From contig CAZRML010000008.1 of assembly GCA_964601205.1 (NCBI GenBank), positions 23,906 through 87,905 of the forward strand: a stretch of DNA of 64,000 nt. The letters are read 5' to 3'. Source of the DNA: JAQVEM01 sp964601205. GTDB taxonomy: Bacteria > Actinomycetota > Humimicrobiia > Humimicrobiales > Humimicrobiaceae. Positions within the stretch are counted from its first letter, which is position 1; each line of letters starts with the position of its first letter. The notes under the pieces are model-generated. The model searched no databases, was not told the DNA's origin, and was given only the letters and a program-made list of their open reading frames with translations. Shown piece after piece: positions 35,766 to 45,511 of this stretch. Position numbers and translations under genes: made by a program.

Positions 35766-36032
35766 ATGAGAGCATTTATTTCAAGGAGTAAAAGAATAAT
35801 AAAAAAAATATTCAGGACTCTTATTCAGGTAGGCAGCAGAACAGGTTTTGGTGCCACCATCAGATGGTGATATTACGGACCAATAAAAGCACATCCAGAA
35901 ATTCAGACAGAGCCGATACCTATAATAATTTCCTTAAAAGAAAAGGCCCGGGTAGCATTATCCATGTTTTTTGAAAAATTTCTTAAATACTCTCTTTCCT
36001 CAATGATTCTGCACACTCTTCAGGCAAAATAG
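35766..36032 (+). pseudogene. Possible small gene interrupted by an in-frame TGA
   Basis: An ATG with AAAGG five bases upstream begins a basic 34-residue peptide (RAFISRSKRIIKKIF...) that stops at TGA 35868. The same frame continues for 53 codons to a TAG, including YYGPIKAHPEIQTEP. The last 50 bases overlap the 3' end of galT on the other strand. The readable continuation suggests a nonsense-mutated gene (TGG to TGA would follow another Trp) or chance. No family was recognised. The remainder of the 35488-35982 gap is AT-rich and holds nothing else visible. Confidence 0.35.
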
Positions 36033-36990
36033 TATTTACATTAATCCCAGAACCAATTTCAAACCCGGCTCTGGTTATCAATCGGGGCAGGATTTCAAGA
36101 TGCCAGTGATAATGCCTGTTACCTATCTGTTCAAATGGGGCACTATCTATTATGTAATTGTAATCCGGATTATCCAGTAAATCATATAGCTTCTTTAATG
36201 TAATTATTAAAACGGATGCAAAATTTTCAATCGCTGTTTCCGGAATCTGGGCAAAGCATGCCTGATGCGCTTTCGGTAAAATTAGAATATTGTACGGGAC
36301 CACAGAAGCATAAGGCGCTATAGAAATAAAATCTTCATTTTCATAAATAATTCTTTTTTTTATTTTCTTTTCATAAGCTATCATTTTGCAATAAACACAT
36401 TCTCCGTAATCATCAAAATACCTTTCTGACTCGTAAAACTTACTTCTTATAAAAGCAGGCATAAATGGAATGGCAACAAGCTGTGAATGCGGATGCACAA
36501 GTGAAGTGCCTGCCTTATTACCGTGGTTTCTGAAGATAACTACAAGCTGACAGCCTTTATCCTTGCTCAATTCTATAAATCTTGTTTTGTATATTTCTAT
36601 TATTTTTCTAACCTGCCCGGGACTCAGGTGACATAAGTTCTCGTTATGCTCCGGTGATTCTATAATTACTTCATGATTACCTATTCCATTAACTTCAAAA
36701 TATGGTCCATTAATTCGCCTGTAATCGCCGCATTTTTTAATTTCCCCGGGTTCAAGAATTGGAAATTTATTTGGAACCACCCTTATCAGCCAATCGCCAT
36801 TTTTATCCTTTACGGACATAATATCTTCCGGGGTCATCTTTTCATTACCTCTGCAAAAAGGACAGTTCCTGTCAAACTCTTTTATAACTTTTTTTTCTTT
36901 TATTTCCTTAAAATCGCTGGGTCTTTTCGATCTATCTATGGCAAATATCGTCCAGTCTTTAGTTGTAATATCCTGTCTTATAACAGACAT
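35983..36990 (-). CDS. galT: Galactose-1-phosphate uridylyltransferase
   Basis: A 335-residue HIT-superfamily nucleotidyltransferase. CPFCRGNEKMTPE and CVYCKM are the zinc Cys pairs, LVHPHSQLVAIPF contains the catalytic HPH motif, and NRHYHWHLEILPR is the C-terminal His cluster. It swaps UMP between UDP-glucose and galactose-1-phosphate; ADP-sugar relatives look similar. ATG 36990 follows GGAG at 11 bases; a TTG further up overlaps the ribosome site. It stands alone, without galK or galE. Confidence 0.88.
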   Translation of the reverse strand: MSVIRQDITTKDWTIFAIDRSKRPSDFKEIKEKKVIKEFDRNCPFCRGNEKMTPEDIMSVKDKNGDWLIRVVPNKFPILEPGEIKKCGDYRRINGPYFEVNGIGNHEVIIESPEHNENLCHLSPGQVRKIIEIYKTRFIELSKDKGCQLVVIFRNHGNKAGTSLVHPHSQLVAIPFMPAFIRSKFYESERYFDDYGECVYCKMIAYEKKIKKRIIYENEDFISIAPYASVVPYNILILPKAHQACFAQIPETAIENFASVLIITLKKLYDLLDNPDYNYIIDSAPFEQIGNRHYHWHLEILPRLITRAGFEIGSGINVNTILPEECAESLRKESI

Positions 36991-37102
36991 CTTTAAAATA
37001 ACTCCTTTCAAATATTCATATATAATTATTTTTATGGTATTTTATGCTTAATGTAAATATAAATATATCATCTTTCCGTAACAATTTTTATTGTTAAAAA
37101 AA

Positions 37103-37465
37103 ATGGATAAAAAAAAGTTTGAAGAAATAATACTGGACACTCTCGAAAATCTTCCTTATAGATTTAAAGAGAAAATAAAGAACCTTGGTATTGTTATTGA
37201 AGATGGAAACATAGATTCAATTTTGAAGAACAATAAAAGCACCACCAGAAAATACACCCTCGGCCTCTATCAGGGCCTTCCCGCCACAAAAAGACCGGGA
37301 AAAATATTCATTTTCCCGGACAAAATTACTATATATAAAAAAGCGCTTGAAGAAATAAGCAGAAATGACCGGGAACTTGAAAAAAATATAAGAAGAGTCG
37401 TTCTTCATGAATTAGGACATTATTTTGGTCTTGATGATAAACAATTAAGAAAATTAGGTTATTAG
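37103..37465 (+). CDS. Small zinc metallopeptidase (Zincin_1/DUF-type)
   Basis: A 120-residue protein. VVLHELGHYFGLDD near the C terminus is the HExxHxxGxxD zinc site. FEEIILDTLENLPYRFKEKI at the start is typical of the PF06262 group of small soluble metallopeptidases. TTG four codons upstream is possible but has no better ribosome site. The target is unknown. It lies upstream of lon on the same strand, separated by 333 bases with a palindrome and a promoter. Confidence 0.82.
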   Translation: MDKKKFEEIILDTLENLPYRFKEKIKNLGIVIEDGNIDSILKNNKSTTRKYTLGLYQGLPATKRPGKIFIFPDKITIYKKALEEISRNDRELEKNIRRVVLHELGHYFGLDDKQLRKLGY

Positions 37466-37568
37466 ATCACCCCTTACATCAAACTATATTAATATTAGAG
37501 ATATACATAATTCCCTTGCCCGGCCCGTAAAAATTTGACATTTACAGTTAAATAGTGTATAAAAATAT

Positions 37569-37597
37569 ATTGTATTTCACTTAAAGTGAAATACAAT
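37569..37597. promoter_or_regulatory. 29-bp perfect palindrome upstream of lon (putative operator)
   Basis: Two perfect 14-base arms, ATTGTATTTCACTT and AAGTGAAATACAAT, flank a single central A. The site lies 25 bases upstream of the -35 element of the lon promoter. A one-base centre suggests a dimeric protein site rather than an RNA hairpin. It does not match CIRCE, CtsR or HAIR elements as I know them. It could also end the metallopeptidase transcript, since T/A-rich DNA follows. Confidence 0.65.
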
Positions 37598-37621
37598 TTT
37601 ACTATTTAATGAAAATAATTT

Positions 37622-37650
37622 TTGTATTATCAGAAGAATCTTGTTATAAT
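37622..37650 (+). promoter_or_regulatory. Sigma-A-type promoter for lon
   Basis: TTGTAT (37622-37627) and TATAAT (37645-37650) are separated by exactly 17 bases. Transcription would start near 37657, leaving a leader of about 140 bases before the lon ATG. In that leader I see no terminator. Confidence 0.65.
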
Positions 37651-37798
37651 TAAATAGAAATAATAACAATATAAGATTTTTCTATAATTATATTCTTGAT
37701 ACCACCCTGATTTATGGGGCGTAGATAAAATATAAAAAAATAATTATATTAGTGTAAAATGTATATATAATAAATTAAAAATAGGAGTTGAAAGCTTA

Positions 37799-40252
37799 AT
37801 GGCAGAAGAAAAAAAATTTGATAAAGATAAAATAAAGATACCGGAAGAACTTCCGCTTCTTTCTTTAAAAAACAGTGTAGTTTTCCCATTCCTTGCAACA
37901 CCATTAATAGTAGGAAGGAAAAAATCACTGGATGCAGTCAGGACCGCCTCCAGAGAACATAATATTATAGTTGTTGTGGCACAAAAGGAAGAGAATAAAG
38001 AGGATGTAAATAAAGAAGATTTATATGAAGTTGGAACCGTGTGCGCCATAAAACAGGTATCGGATATATCTGAAAATGAGGTTAAGTGTATTGTAGAGGG
38101 TATTTCACGAGTAGAAATAAAAAACTATACGCAGACCGAGCCATATTTCAGAGTAAAAACTGAAATACTTGAAGAAATACCTTTAACTGAAGATGAAGAA
38201 TCAGAAAAACTCAATACTACTATCAGACTGCAGGTTGAAAAATTTATCCAGCTTGGCATCCCGCTCCCTACGGCCTTTGTAGTAGCGGCAACCAATATCT
38301 CCAGGATAGAAGTTCAGACTGACCTGTTCGCTTCTTATCTGTTATCAAACACCAGGCAAAAACAAAAAATACTTGAAGAAACTAATATAAAAATTAGATT
38401 GAAGAAATTAACAGAATATCTCGGGGAAGAACTCAAGAAATTTGAAGTCCAGTCCCAGATAAGAGACAAAGTTCAGAAAGAAGTAGGCAAAACTCAAAGA
38501 GAATATTACCTTCGCCAGCAGCTAAAAGCAATCAAAAATGAGCTGGGTGAATTTGATGAATCCATTGCCCTCACCAAAGACCTTGAAAAAAAATTACATA
38601 AGAAAAAACTGCCCGGAGAAGCAAAAGATAAGGTTATAAAAGAGATTCAAAGACTGGAGAATATTCCGAGTATGTCACCCGAGCATTCTTATATTAGAAC
38701 TTACGTTGAATGGATGCTTGATGTCCCCTGGTCTGAAAAAACCAAAGATATCCTGGACCTGAAAAAGGCAAGTAAAATACTGGATGGCGATCATTATGAC
38801 CTCGAAAAAGTTAAAACTCACATACTGGATTACCTGGCTGTAAGAAAATTAAAGGGCAAAACAACCAAAGGCCCTATATTGTGTTTTGTTGGTCCTCCGG
38901 GTGTTGGCAAAACTTCGCTGGGGCAATCTATAGCCAAGTCACTGGGAAGAAAATTTATAAGAATGTCCATCGGCGGCATAAGAGATGAAGCCGAAATTAG
39001 AGGTCACAGAAGAACATATGTAGGGGCACTCCCGGGAAGAATTATTCAGGGCCTCACTCAGGTAGGAACAGCCAATCCGGTGTTTATGCTTGATGAGGTT
39101 GATAAAGTGGGTGCAGATTACAGGGGGGACCCGTCATCTGCTCTCCTTGAAGTACTTGATCCCGAACAAAACAATTCATTCAGGGACCATTATCTTGAAG
39201 TCCCATTTGATTTATCAAATGTAATGTTCATAACCACAGCCAATATACTGGATACCATACACCCTGCGCTCAGAGATAGAATGGAGGTTATTGAAATACC
39301 CGGTTACAGTTCCGAGGAAAAGGTTCATATAGCCGCAAAATTCTTAATCCCCAAACAACTAAAAGAGCAGGGATTAGAAAAATACAATATAAAGTTAAAT
39401 GAGGAAGCTATCCTGACAATAATAGAAGAATATACCAGAGAAGCCGGTGTAAGAAACCTGGAACGTGAAATAGCAAATATATTCAAAAAAGTTGCGAGGG
39501 AAATTATTGAAAAGAAAAAATATTCAAGAGAAATCAATTCTGAAAAAGTAAGAAATTACCTGGGCGTTTCAAAAGTTTTACCCAGTGAAATAGAAGATAA
39601 AAATAGAGTTGGAGTTGCTACCGGTCTCGCTTACACCCCGGTCGGCGGGGACATATTACTTATTGAATCTACCTACTATAGCGGAAGCGGAAAATTAATA
39701 CTTACCGGCAAGCTGGGAGACGTAATGCAGGAATCTGCAAAAGCTGCCATAAGTTATATACACTCAAAAGCAAAATCTTTCGGGATAGATGAGAAGCTAT
39801 TTGATAAATCTGATATACATATTCACGTCCCGGCAGGAGCAATTCCCAAAGATGGGCCATCAGCGGGGGTTGCCATTACTTCATCACTGATATCAGCATT
39901 TACGGGAATACCTGTATTAAGAGACGTGGGTATGACAGGGGAGATAACTCTAAGAGGCAGAGTTCTTCCTGTAGGCGGGCTCAAGGAAAAACTTTTAGCT
40001 GCAAAAAGAGCAGGACTTAAAAAAGTTGTATTGCCCGAAAAAAACAGAAAGGACATGGATGAAATACCGGCTAATATACTTAAAGGGTTAAAACTTAAAT
40101 TCGTAGAAAATATTGATGATGTTATCAGGCATACAATTGAGAAATATCCTTTAAAATCAAATAATAAAAAAACTAAAGAGATAAAAGTCCCCGCTGGAAA
40201 ATTAGCCATGAAAAAAACACCGGATTTTAATCAGTCTCCTACAATCCAGTAG
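37799..40252 (+). CDS. lon: ATP-dependent protease Lon
   Basis: An 817-residue LonA. The N-terminal substrate-binding domain (LPLLSLKNSVVFPFLATPLI onward) occupies about the first 210 residues. The AAA+ module has Walker A GPPGVGKTSLGQS and Walker B VFMLDEVDK. The C-terminal protease domain has catalytic Ser688 in PKDGPSAGVAI and the Lys in LAAKRAGLKK. It degrades misfolded and regulatory proteins in the cytoplasm. GGAG precedes the ATG; its own promoter and terminator make it monocistronic. Confidence 0.97.
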   Translation: MAEEKKFDKDKIKIPEELPLLSLKNSVVFPFLATPLIVGRKKSLDAVRTASREHNIIVVVAQKEENKEDVNKEDLYEVGTVCAIKQVSDISENEVKCIVEGISRVEIKNYTQTEPYFRVKTEILEEIPLTEDEESEKLNTTIRLQVEKFIQLGIPLPTAFVVAATNISRIEVQTDLFASYLLSNTRQKQKILEETNIKIRLKKLTEYLGEELKKFEVQSQIRDKVQKEVGKTQREYYLRQQLKAIKNELGEFDESIALTKDLEKKLHKKKLPGEAKDKVIKEIQRLENIPSMSPEHSYIRTYVEWMLDVPWSEKTKDILDLKKASKILDGDHYDLEKVKTHILDYLAVRKLKGKTTKGPILCFVGPPGVGKTSLGQSIAKSLGRKFIRMSIGGIRDEAEIRGHRRTYVGALPGRIIQGLTQVGTANPVFMLDEVDKVGADYRGDPSSALLEVLDPEQNNSFRDHYLEVPFDLSNVMFITTANILDTIHPALRDRMEVIEIPGYSSEEKVHIAAKFLIPKQLKEQGLEKYNIKLNEEAILTIIEEYTREAGVRNLEREIANIFKKVAREIIEKKKYSREINSEKVRNYLGVSKVLPSEIEDKNRVGVATGLAYTPVGGDILLIESTYYSGSGKLILTGKLGDVMQESAKAAISYIHSKAKSFGIDEKLFDKSDIHIHVPAGAIPKDGPSAGVAITSSLISAFTGIPVLRDVGMTGEITLRGRVLPVGGLKEKLLAAKRAGLKKVVLPEKNRKDMDEIPANILKGLKLKFVENIDDVIRHTIEKYPLKSNNKKTKEIKVPAGKLAMKKTPDFNQSPTIQ

Positions 40253-40261
40253 ATTGTTTTT

Positions 40262-40303
40262 AAAACCCTCCTGTAGAGTAATTTATTTCACAGGAGGGTT
40301 TTT
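40262..40303 (+). terminator. Rho-independent terminator of lon
   Basis: AAAACCCTCCTGT pairs perfectly over 13 bases with ACAGGAGGGTTTT, with a 15-base loop, and T residues follow. It starts 10 bases past the lon stop. On the minus strand the stem is also followed by TTTT, so it could act in both directions, facing purH 200 bases away. Confidence 0.85.
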
Positions 40304-40508
40304 CAGGCGTCTATCTATTTTTAAATAAACCTTTTTTATATTTTACTATTTAAAAATTATCCGGTTATCTCCAGAATAATAATGGGCATACCCTGCTTCC
40401 TTTACCAGAAACAATTGCTCCCACTTTCCATAAAGCACATAGTTAAATAATATAATCTCACATTTCTCAAACTATCCGGAGATAAAATATTTTATAAATT
40501 TTGACTGA

Positions 40509-42185
40509 CTAATGTTTAAAGTGCCTTCTCCCTGTAAAAACCATGGGAATATGATTTCTATTACAGCTCTCTATAACTTCCTTATCCCTTATTGAACCAC
40601 CGGGCTGGATAATAGCTTTAATTCCATTTTTAGCAGCAAGCTCTATTGTATCTTCAAAAGGGAAAAAAGCATCCGAGGCTAAAACCGAGCCATTGCATTT
40701 CCCGTTTGATTTTTTGATTGCTATTTCGGCTGAATCAATCCTGCTCATCTGACCGGCGCCTACCCCAACGGTACTATTATTCAGAGCCAGAACTATGGCA
40801 TTTGATTTTACATTCTTTACTATCTGCCATCCGAATAAAAGGTCATCCCACTGTCTGTCGTCAGGCTCTTTGCTGGTGACCACCTTCATATTATCTTTTC
40901 TATCCATACCTTCATCCAGGTCCTGCAAAAGCACTCCCCCATCAATACTCTTAATATTGACCTTTTCCAGTTTGAAGTCCTCAGAACTCAAGATCTCCAG
41001 ATATTCTTTTAAATCATGGTTTACTTTAATTATTCTCAAATTCTTTTTCTCGGATAAAATTTCCAGTGCTGCTTTATCATAATCGGGAGCAATAAGTACT
41101 TCCACATATTTATCAAGCATAAACTTTGCCGCTTCTTCCGTCCACTTAACATTACATGCAACCACACTTCCAAAAGCAGAAACAGGGTCACACTGATATG
41201 CTTTCCTGTAGGCTTCTTCTACGGAAATTCCGGTTGCGGCACCGCATGGATTAGTATGTTTTATAACAGCAACACATATGGAAGAAAATTCCTTTACAAT
41301 ACTGAATGCCGAATCCCCATCCAGGATATTATTAAATGATAGTTCCTTGCCCTGAAGCTGCCGGGCACCGGCAAAATTATCCGTACCTGCATTTGCATAT
41401 TTATAATAAGAAGCTCGCTGGTGGGGGTTTTCACCGTATCTCAAATTCTGAATTTTTACCAGATTCAGATTTAAATTACCTTTAAAACTACCGTCACTTT
41501 CTCTTAAACCATCTCCATTTTTTTCTGTCAAACCCTGCTCTTTTATATCAAGATAATCTCTTACCGATACTGATGACTCACCAAAACTATCAATTTTATT
41601 TTTGAGGTAGTTAAAAATTACACTATCATATTCACATGTATGCTGGAATGCCTTAACTGATAGCCTGAAAAGGGTATCCGTGCTTAGATATCCATTACTT
41701 TCTGTCAATTCTTCTGCAATTTTTTTGTAATCTTCAGGGTCAACCACTACCGCAACTCCCTTATAGTTTTTGGCAGCACTTCTAATCATAGTGGGCCCAC
41801 CGATATCAATATTCTCAATAGCCTCTTCCATGGTAACATCCGCTTTTGAAATAGTTTCTTTAAAAGGATATAAGTTAACCACCACCATATCTATTAGCTT
41901 GATCCCCGAGGATGAAATTTCACTCATATGTTTCTCATTGCTCCGGTCGGCCAGTATTCCCCCGTGAATGTAAGGGTGCAGAGTTTTTACCCTCCCGTTT
42001 AACATCTCGGGAAAACCGGTAAATTCTTCTACTTTTTTTACCTCTACTCCTCCTTCCTCTAACTTCCTGAAAGTTCCTCCAGTTGAGATAATCTCCACTC
42101 CTTCTCCCTGCAGTGCTTCTGCAAAATTAACTATACCCGCCTTATTGGAGACACTAATTAAAGCCCTTTTTATTTTTATATTCAT
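40509..42185 (-). CDS. purH: Bifunctional AICAR transformylase/IMP cyclohydrolase
   Basis: A 558-residue protein. The N-terminal IMP cyclohydrolase domain starts KRALISVSNKAGIVNFAEAL with STGGTFR and VKTLHPYIHGGILA. The C-terminal transformylase domain has GENPHQRA, IKHTNPCGAATG (catalytic His), GVGAGQMSRIDS and SDAFFPFEDTIE. It performs the last two steps of IMP synthesis. It is about 30 residues longer than usual, with an insertion near residues 205-240 (DIKEQGLTEKNGDGLRESDG). It lies nine bases after purN. Confidence 0.96.
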   Translation of the reverse strand: MNIKIKRALISVSNKAGIVNFAEALQGEGVEIISTGGTFRKLEEGGVEVKKVEEFTGFPEMLNGRVKTLHPYIHGGILADRSNEKHMSEISSSGIKLIDMVVVNLYPFKETISKADVTMEEAIENIDIGGPTMIRSAAKNYKGVAVVVDPEDYKKIAEELTESNGYLSTDTLFRLSVKAFQHTCEYDSVIFNYLKNKIDSFGESSVSVRDYLDIKEQGLTEKNGDGLRESDGSFKGNLNLNLVKIQNLRYGENPHQRASYYKYANAGTDNFAGARQLQGKELSFNNILDGDSAFSIVKEFSSICVAVIKHTNPCGAATGISVEEAYRKAYQCDPVSAFGSVVACNVKWTEEAAKFMLDKYVEVLIAPDYDKAALEILSEKKNLRIIKVNHDLKEYLEILSSEDFKLEKVNIKSIDGGVLLQDLDEGMDRKDNMKVVTSKEPDDRQWDDLLFGWQIVKNVKSNAIVLALNNSTVGVGAGQMSRIDSAEIAIKKSNGKCNGSVLASDAFFPFEDTIELAAKNGIKAIIQPGGSIRDKEVIESCNRNHIPMVFTGRRHFKH

Positions 42186-42194
42186 TTTCTCTCC

Positions 42195-42818
42195 TTATCC
42201 AGCATTTATTTTATTTAAAATTTTTACTTTTCTACCATCTAATTTAAGTTTATCCTCACAGAAGTATTTAACTGCCAGCGGATAAATTTTATGTTCCACT
42301 TTATGTATATTTTCCTCAAGTTCCTCTAAACTATAATCCTGTTTTATATCCATTGCCTGTTGAAGTATTATTGGACCGCTGTCAAGACCTTTATCAACAA
42401 AATGAACCGTTACCCCGGTCACCTTCACTCCATAATCAAAAGCATCTCTTATTCCATGCGCACCCTTAAAAGAAGGAAGAAGAGCAGGATGAATATTTAA
42501 AATTTTGTTTTTATATTTACTAACAAATTCACCACTCAACACAAACATATATCCCGCCAGCACTATTACATCTACTTTTTCTTCCTCCAGAAGCTCCAGA
42601 ATTTTTCTATCATATTGTTTCCTGCTGCTATATTTGGAAGGGTCCATAAAAACTGCTTTAATTTTATTTTTTTTTGCCCTGCTCAGGGCATAAGCATCTT
42701 TATTGTTAGAAAATACCAGAACTATATCACCATTTAAATCATTCTTAATATTATAATCAATTAGAGCCTGGAGGTTTGAACCAAATCCAGAAGCAAACAC
42801 TGCTATTCTTTTCCTCAT
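42195..42818 (-). CDS. purN: Phosphoribosylglycinamide formyltransferase
   Basis: A 207-residue folate-dependent GAR transformylase. FASGFGSNLQALIDY (GAR phosphate loop), LAGYMFVLSGEFV, and NIHPALLPSFKGAHG containing the catalytic Asn-His pair, then VTGVTVHFVDKGLDSGPII, are standard. It adds the C8 formyl group using 10-formyl-THF. It lies six bases downstream of purM and nine bases before purH, in one transcript. Confidence 0.96.
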   Translation of the reverse strand: MRKRIAVFASGFGSNLQALIDYNIKNDLNGDIVLVFSNNKDAYALSRAKKNKIKAVFMDPSKYSSRKQYDRKILELLEEEKVDVIVLAGYMFVLSGEFVSKYKNKILNIHPALLPSFKGAHGIRDAFDYGVKVTGVTVHFVDKGLDSGPIILQQAMDIKQDYSLEELEENIHKVEHKIYPLAVKYFCEDKLKLDGRKVKILNKINAG

Positions 42819-42824
42819 TTGTTT

Positions 42825-43916
42825 CTAACCTTTCTCTATTATTACCTTTCCAGTTCCTTTTATAACGGTGCCTATATTGTAGATTTTATCCCCCATCCCC
42901 CCGCCGATACTCTTAACTTTTTCAAATTGCTGCGGGGAAACAACTACAACCATACCAATACCCATATTAAATACTCCGAACATTTCCTTTTCATCAATAT
43001 TTCCGAGTTCCTGTAAAAAATTGAAAACCCCCGGAATCTCCCAGCTACCTTTTTTTATAAAAGCATTCATATTGTCAGGTATTATTCTATTTATGTTCCC
43101 ATAAAATCCCCCGCCGGTTATGTGCGCAATTCCATGGAGCCCGACCTTATTTTTTATTATTTCATTAATCAGCCTATAATATAATTTAGTAGGAGTTAAA
43201 ATATAATTACCGAGCGGCATATCCCCGGTCCAGCTATATTTTTTATCAGTGTCAACTTCTCTGTCATCAATCAATTTTCTTACAAGAGAAAACCCGTTGC
43301 TGTGAATACCTGAAGAAGATATACCGGCTATTATGTCACCCTCTTTTACCAGAGAGGGATTAATAATAAAATCTTTTTCAATAATTCCCACAGCGAAGCC
43401 GGCAATATCAATATCATCTTCTGCACTCATACCGGGGTGCTCTGCAATCTCTCCGCCGATAAGAACCGTATCACAGTAACTGCAACTTTTCGAGATAGAT
43501 TCAATTATGGCTTTTATTTTTCCCTGGTTAACCTTCCCGCAGGATATATAGTCCAGAAAAAATAGGGGCTTTGCTCCACAGCAAATTATATCATTTATAC
43601 ACATTGCCACAGCATCCTGGCCTATATCTCTATAATTATTTAACTCTTTTGCAAGCAGGATTTTAGTTCCCACACCATCGGTAGAAGAGGTAAGAACCGG
43701 ATCTTTATACTGTTTTAAATCAAGCCGGTAAAGACCCGAAAAGGAGGAAAGGTCACTGAGCACCTTATCCGAAAATGTTGAGGCTATTGTTTTTTTAAGT
43801 TGATCCAGCACATCTGAGGTTTTATCTATGTTTACACCCGAAGATTTATATGAATATTTTTTTCTATTTTCTATCTTTCTTCCCTCAGGCATTAGAAGAT
43901 ATTTTCTCCTCTTCAT
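42825..43916 (-). CDS. purM: Phosphoribosylformylglycinamidine cyclo-ligase (AIR synthetase)
   Basis: A 363-residue AIRS enzyme. YKSSGVNIDKTSDVLDQLKK is the usual N terminus, then LTSSTDGVGTKILLAKEL, GQDAVAMCINDIICCGAKPLFF and LIGGEIAEHPGM. HITGGGFYGNINRIIP belongs to the C-terminal domain. The first 20 residues are an unusual basic extension. The open frame overlaps purF by 32 bases; ATG 43892 is an alternative start. It closes the imidazole ring in purine synthesis. Confidence 0.95.
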   Translation of the reverse strand: MKRRKYLLMPEGRKIENRKKYSYKSSGVNIDKTSDVLDQLKKTIASTFSDKVLSDLSSFSGLYRLDLKQYKDPVLTSSTDGVGTKILLAKELNNYRDIGQDAVAMCINDIICCGAKPLFFLDYISCGKVNQGKIKAIIESISKSCSYCDTVLIGGEIAEHPGMSAEDDIDIAGFAVGIIEKDFIINPSLVKEGDIIAGISSSGIHSNGFSLVRKLIDDREVDTDKKYSWTGDMPLGNYILTPTKLYYRLINEIIKNKVGLHGIAHITGGGFYGNINRIIPDNMNAFIKKGSWEIPGVFNFLQELGNIDEKEMFGVFNMGIGMVVVVSPQQFEKVKSIGGGMGDKIYNIGTVIKGTGKVIIEKG

Positions 43917-45321
43917 CTATCGAATATTTATCAGACTTCATATTCTCAGGGATAGGAACAGGGTATTCGCCATTAAAACATGCGAAACAGAATTTTTCTT
44001 CTGATTCACCAATCGCTTTTATCAGGCCATCTAAACTCAGATACTTCAAACTATCAACATTCAAGAACTTTCTTATATCCTCCAGTGACTTATGGTTGGC
44101 AATAAATTCCTGTTCCGTTGCCATATCAACACCATAGTAGCATGGATAAAGAAGTGGCGGACATGTAATTCTCATATGCACTTCTCTTGCACCGGCATTG
44201 TACAACATCTGAATTATCTTTTTTGATGTTGTTCCTCTAACTATAGAATCATCAACCACTACCAGCCTCTTACCTTTTATAATATCCCTCAGGGGATTTA
44301 ACTTGAGCTTAACACTTATCTCTCTTGTTTTTTGTTTTGGTTGAATAAAAGTTCTACCCACATATCTATTTTTAATAAAACCTTCCGCATAGGGTATCTT
44401 TGATTCCGCCGAGTACCCGATTGCGGCAGGTGTGCCCGAATCAGGTACAGAAATTACTATGTCAGCATCAGCAGGATATTCCTTTGCCAGCTCCTGTCCC
44501 AATCTGTGCCTTACCGCAAACACATTCTTATTATTTATATAACTATCAGGTCTGGCAAAATAAATAAGCTCAAAAACACACATTGAAACCCTGTCTACGG
44601 GCAGCATCATCTGCGACCGCATTCCGTCTTTGTCAAGTATAACGGTCTCGCCCGGGTCAATATCTCTCACAAATTCTGCGTCAATTATATCAAGGGCACA
44701 GGTCTCTGAAGCTATTATATAGTCACCACCCAGTCTGCCCAGCACCATGGGCCTGAAGCCATGTGGATCTCTTATACCAAAAATTTTATCCCTGGTTAAT
44801 ATAACCAAAGAATAAGAACCCTTTATTCTGCTTATAGCATCTTTGATTGCATCTTCAATATTATCTTTTTCAGAGCTTTCTATCAGCGAAGCTATGACTT
44901 CCGTGTCTGTTGTAGTTTCAAATCTGATGCCATTTTTTACCTGCTCTTTTCTTATTTCACTCGCATTTATCAAATTGCCATTATGTGCCATGGCAAAACT
45001 TTCGTTTTTAAACATCCTGTACAGCGGCTGTGAATTTTTCCATATATTCATGCCCCTGGTAGAATAACGAGTGTGGCCTATACCTATATATCCCTGTAAA
45101 GGAGCTATATTCTGCTCATTGAATACCTGTGTGACCAGTCCCAGGTCTTTAAATATCAGGATATTTTCTTCATCAGATACAGCAATCCCGGCGCTTTCCT
45201 GACCCCTGTGCTGCAGTGCCTGGAGACCATAAAAAATGATTTCTGCAACTTTCCTTCCCGGTGCATAAATACCAAATATTCCACAACTTTCATTAAGCTT
45301 TCTATCCAATATCATATTCAT
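43885..45321 (-). CDS. purF: Amidophosphoribosyltransferase
   Basis: A 478-residue protein. A 13-residue propeptide precedes CGIFGIYAPGRKV, where Cys14 would become the N-terminal nucleophile. GHTRYSTRGMN, AHNGNLINA and GSYSLVIL complete the class II glutaminase domain. The phosphoribosyltransferase domain has VVDDSIVRGTTSKKI (PRPP loop). FNGEYPVPIP near the end is typical. It commits PRPP to purine synthesis and is feedback-inhibited by nucleotides in the family. Confidence 0.96.
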   Translation of the reverse strand: MNMILDRKLNESCGIFGIYAPGRKVAEIIFYGLQALQHRGQESAGIAVSDEENILIFKDLGLVTQVFNEQNIAPLQGYIGIGHTRYSTRGMNIWKNSQPLYRMFKNESFAMAHNGNLINASEIRKEQVKNGIRFETTTDTEVIASLIESSEKDNIEDAIKDAISRIKGSYSLVILTRDKIFGIRDPHGFRPMVLGRLGGDYIIASETCALDIIDAEFVRDIDPGETVILDKDGMRSQMMLPVDRVSMCVFELIYFARPDSYINNKNVFAVRHRLGQELAKEYPADADIVISVPDSGTPAAIGYSAESKIPYAEGFIKNRYVGRTFIQPKQKTREISVKLKLNPLRDIIKGKRLVVVDDSIVRGTTSKKIIQMLYNAGAREVHMRITCPPLLYPCYYGVDMATEQEFIANHKSLEDIRKFLNVDSLKYLSLDGLIKAIGESEEKFCFACFNGEYPVPIPENMKSDKYSIDEEEKISSNA

Positions 45322-45511
45322 TATTCAGTAATTTATAGTTTTTTTATTTAAAATTCCTTTATTATATCTATCAGCTTCATTATATGATTTTTTATTCCAT
45401 ATGTTTACTTAATTATTCATAAAATATTCTTAAAAATCCTTTTGCCAACCGGATAACCAGAGTAATTATAACAAATAAAGCTTTAAAATAAATACAGTAT
45501 TTAAAGCAAAA

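Noticed and set aside
35868..35870. Selenocysteine reading of the in-frame TGA
   Set aside because: I see no SECIS-like hairpin immediately downstream and no known selenoprotein motif; a nonsense mutation or chance is simpler.
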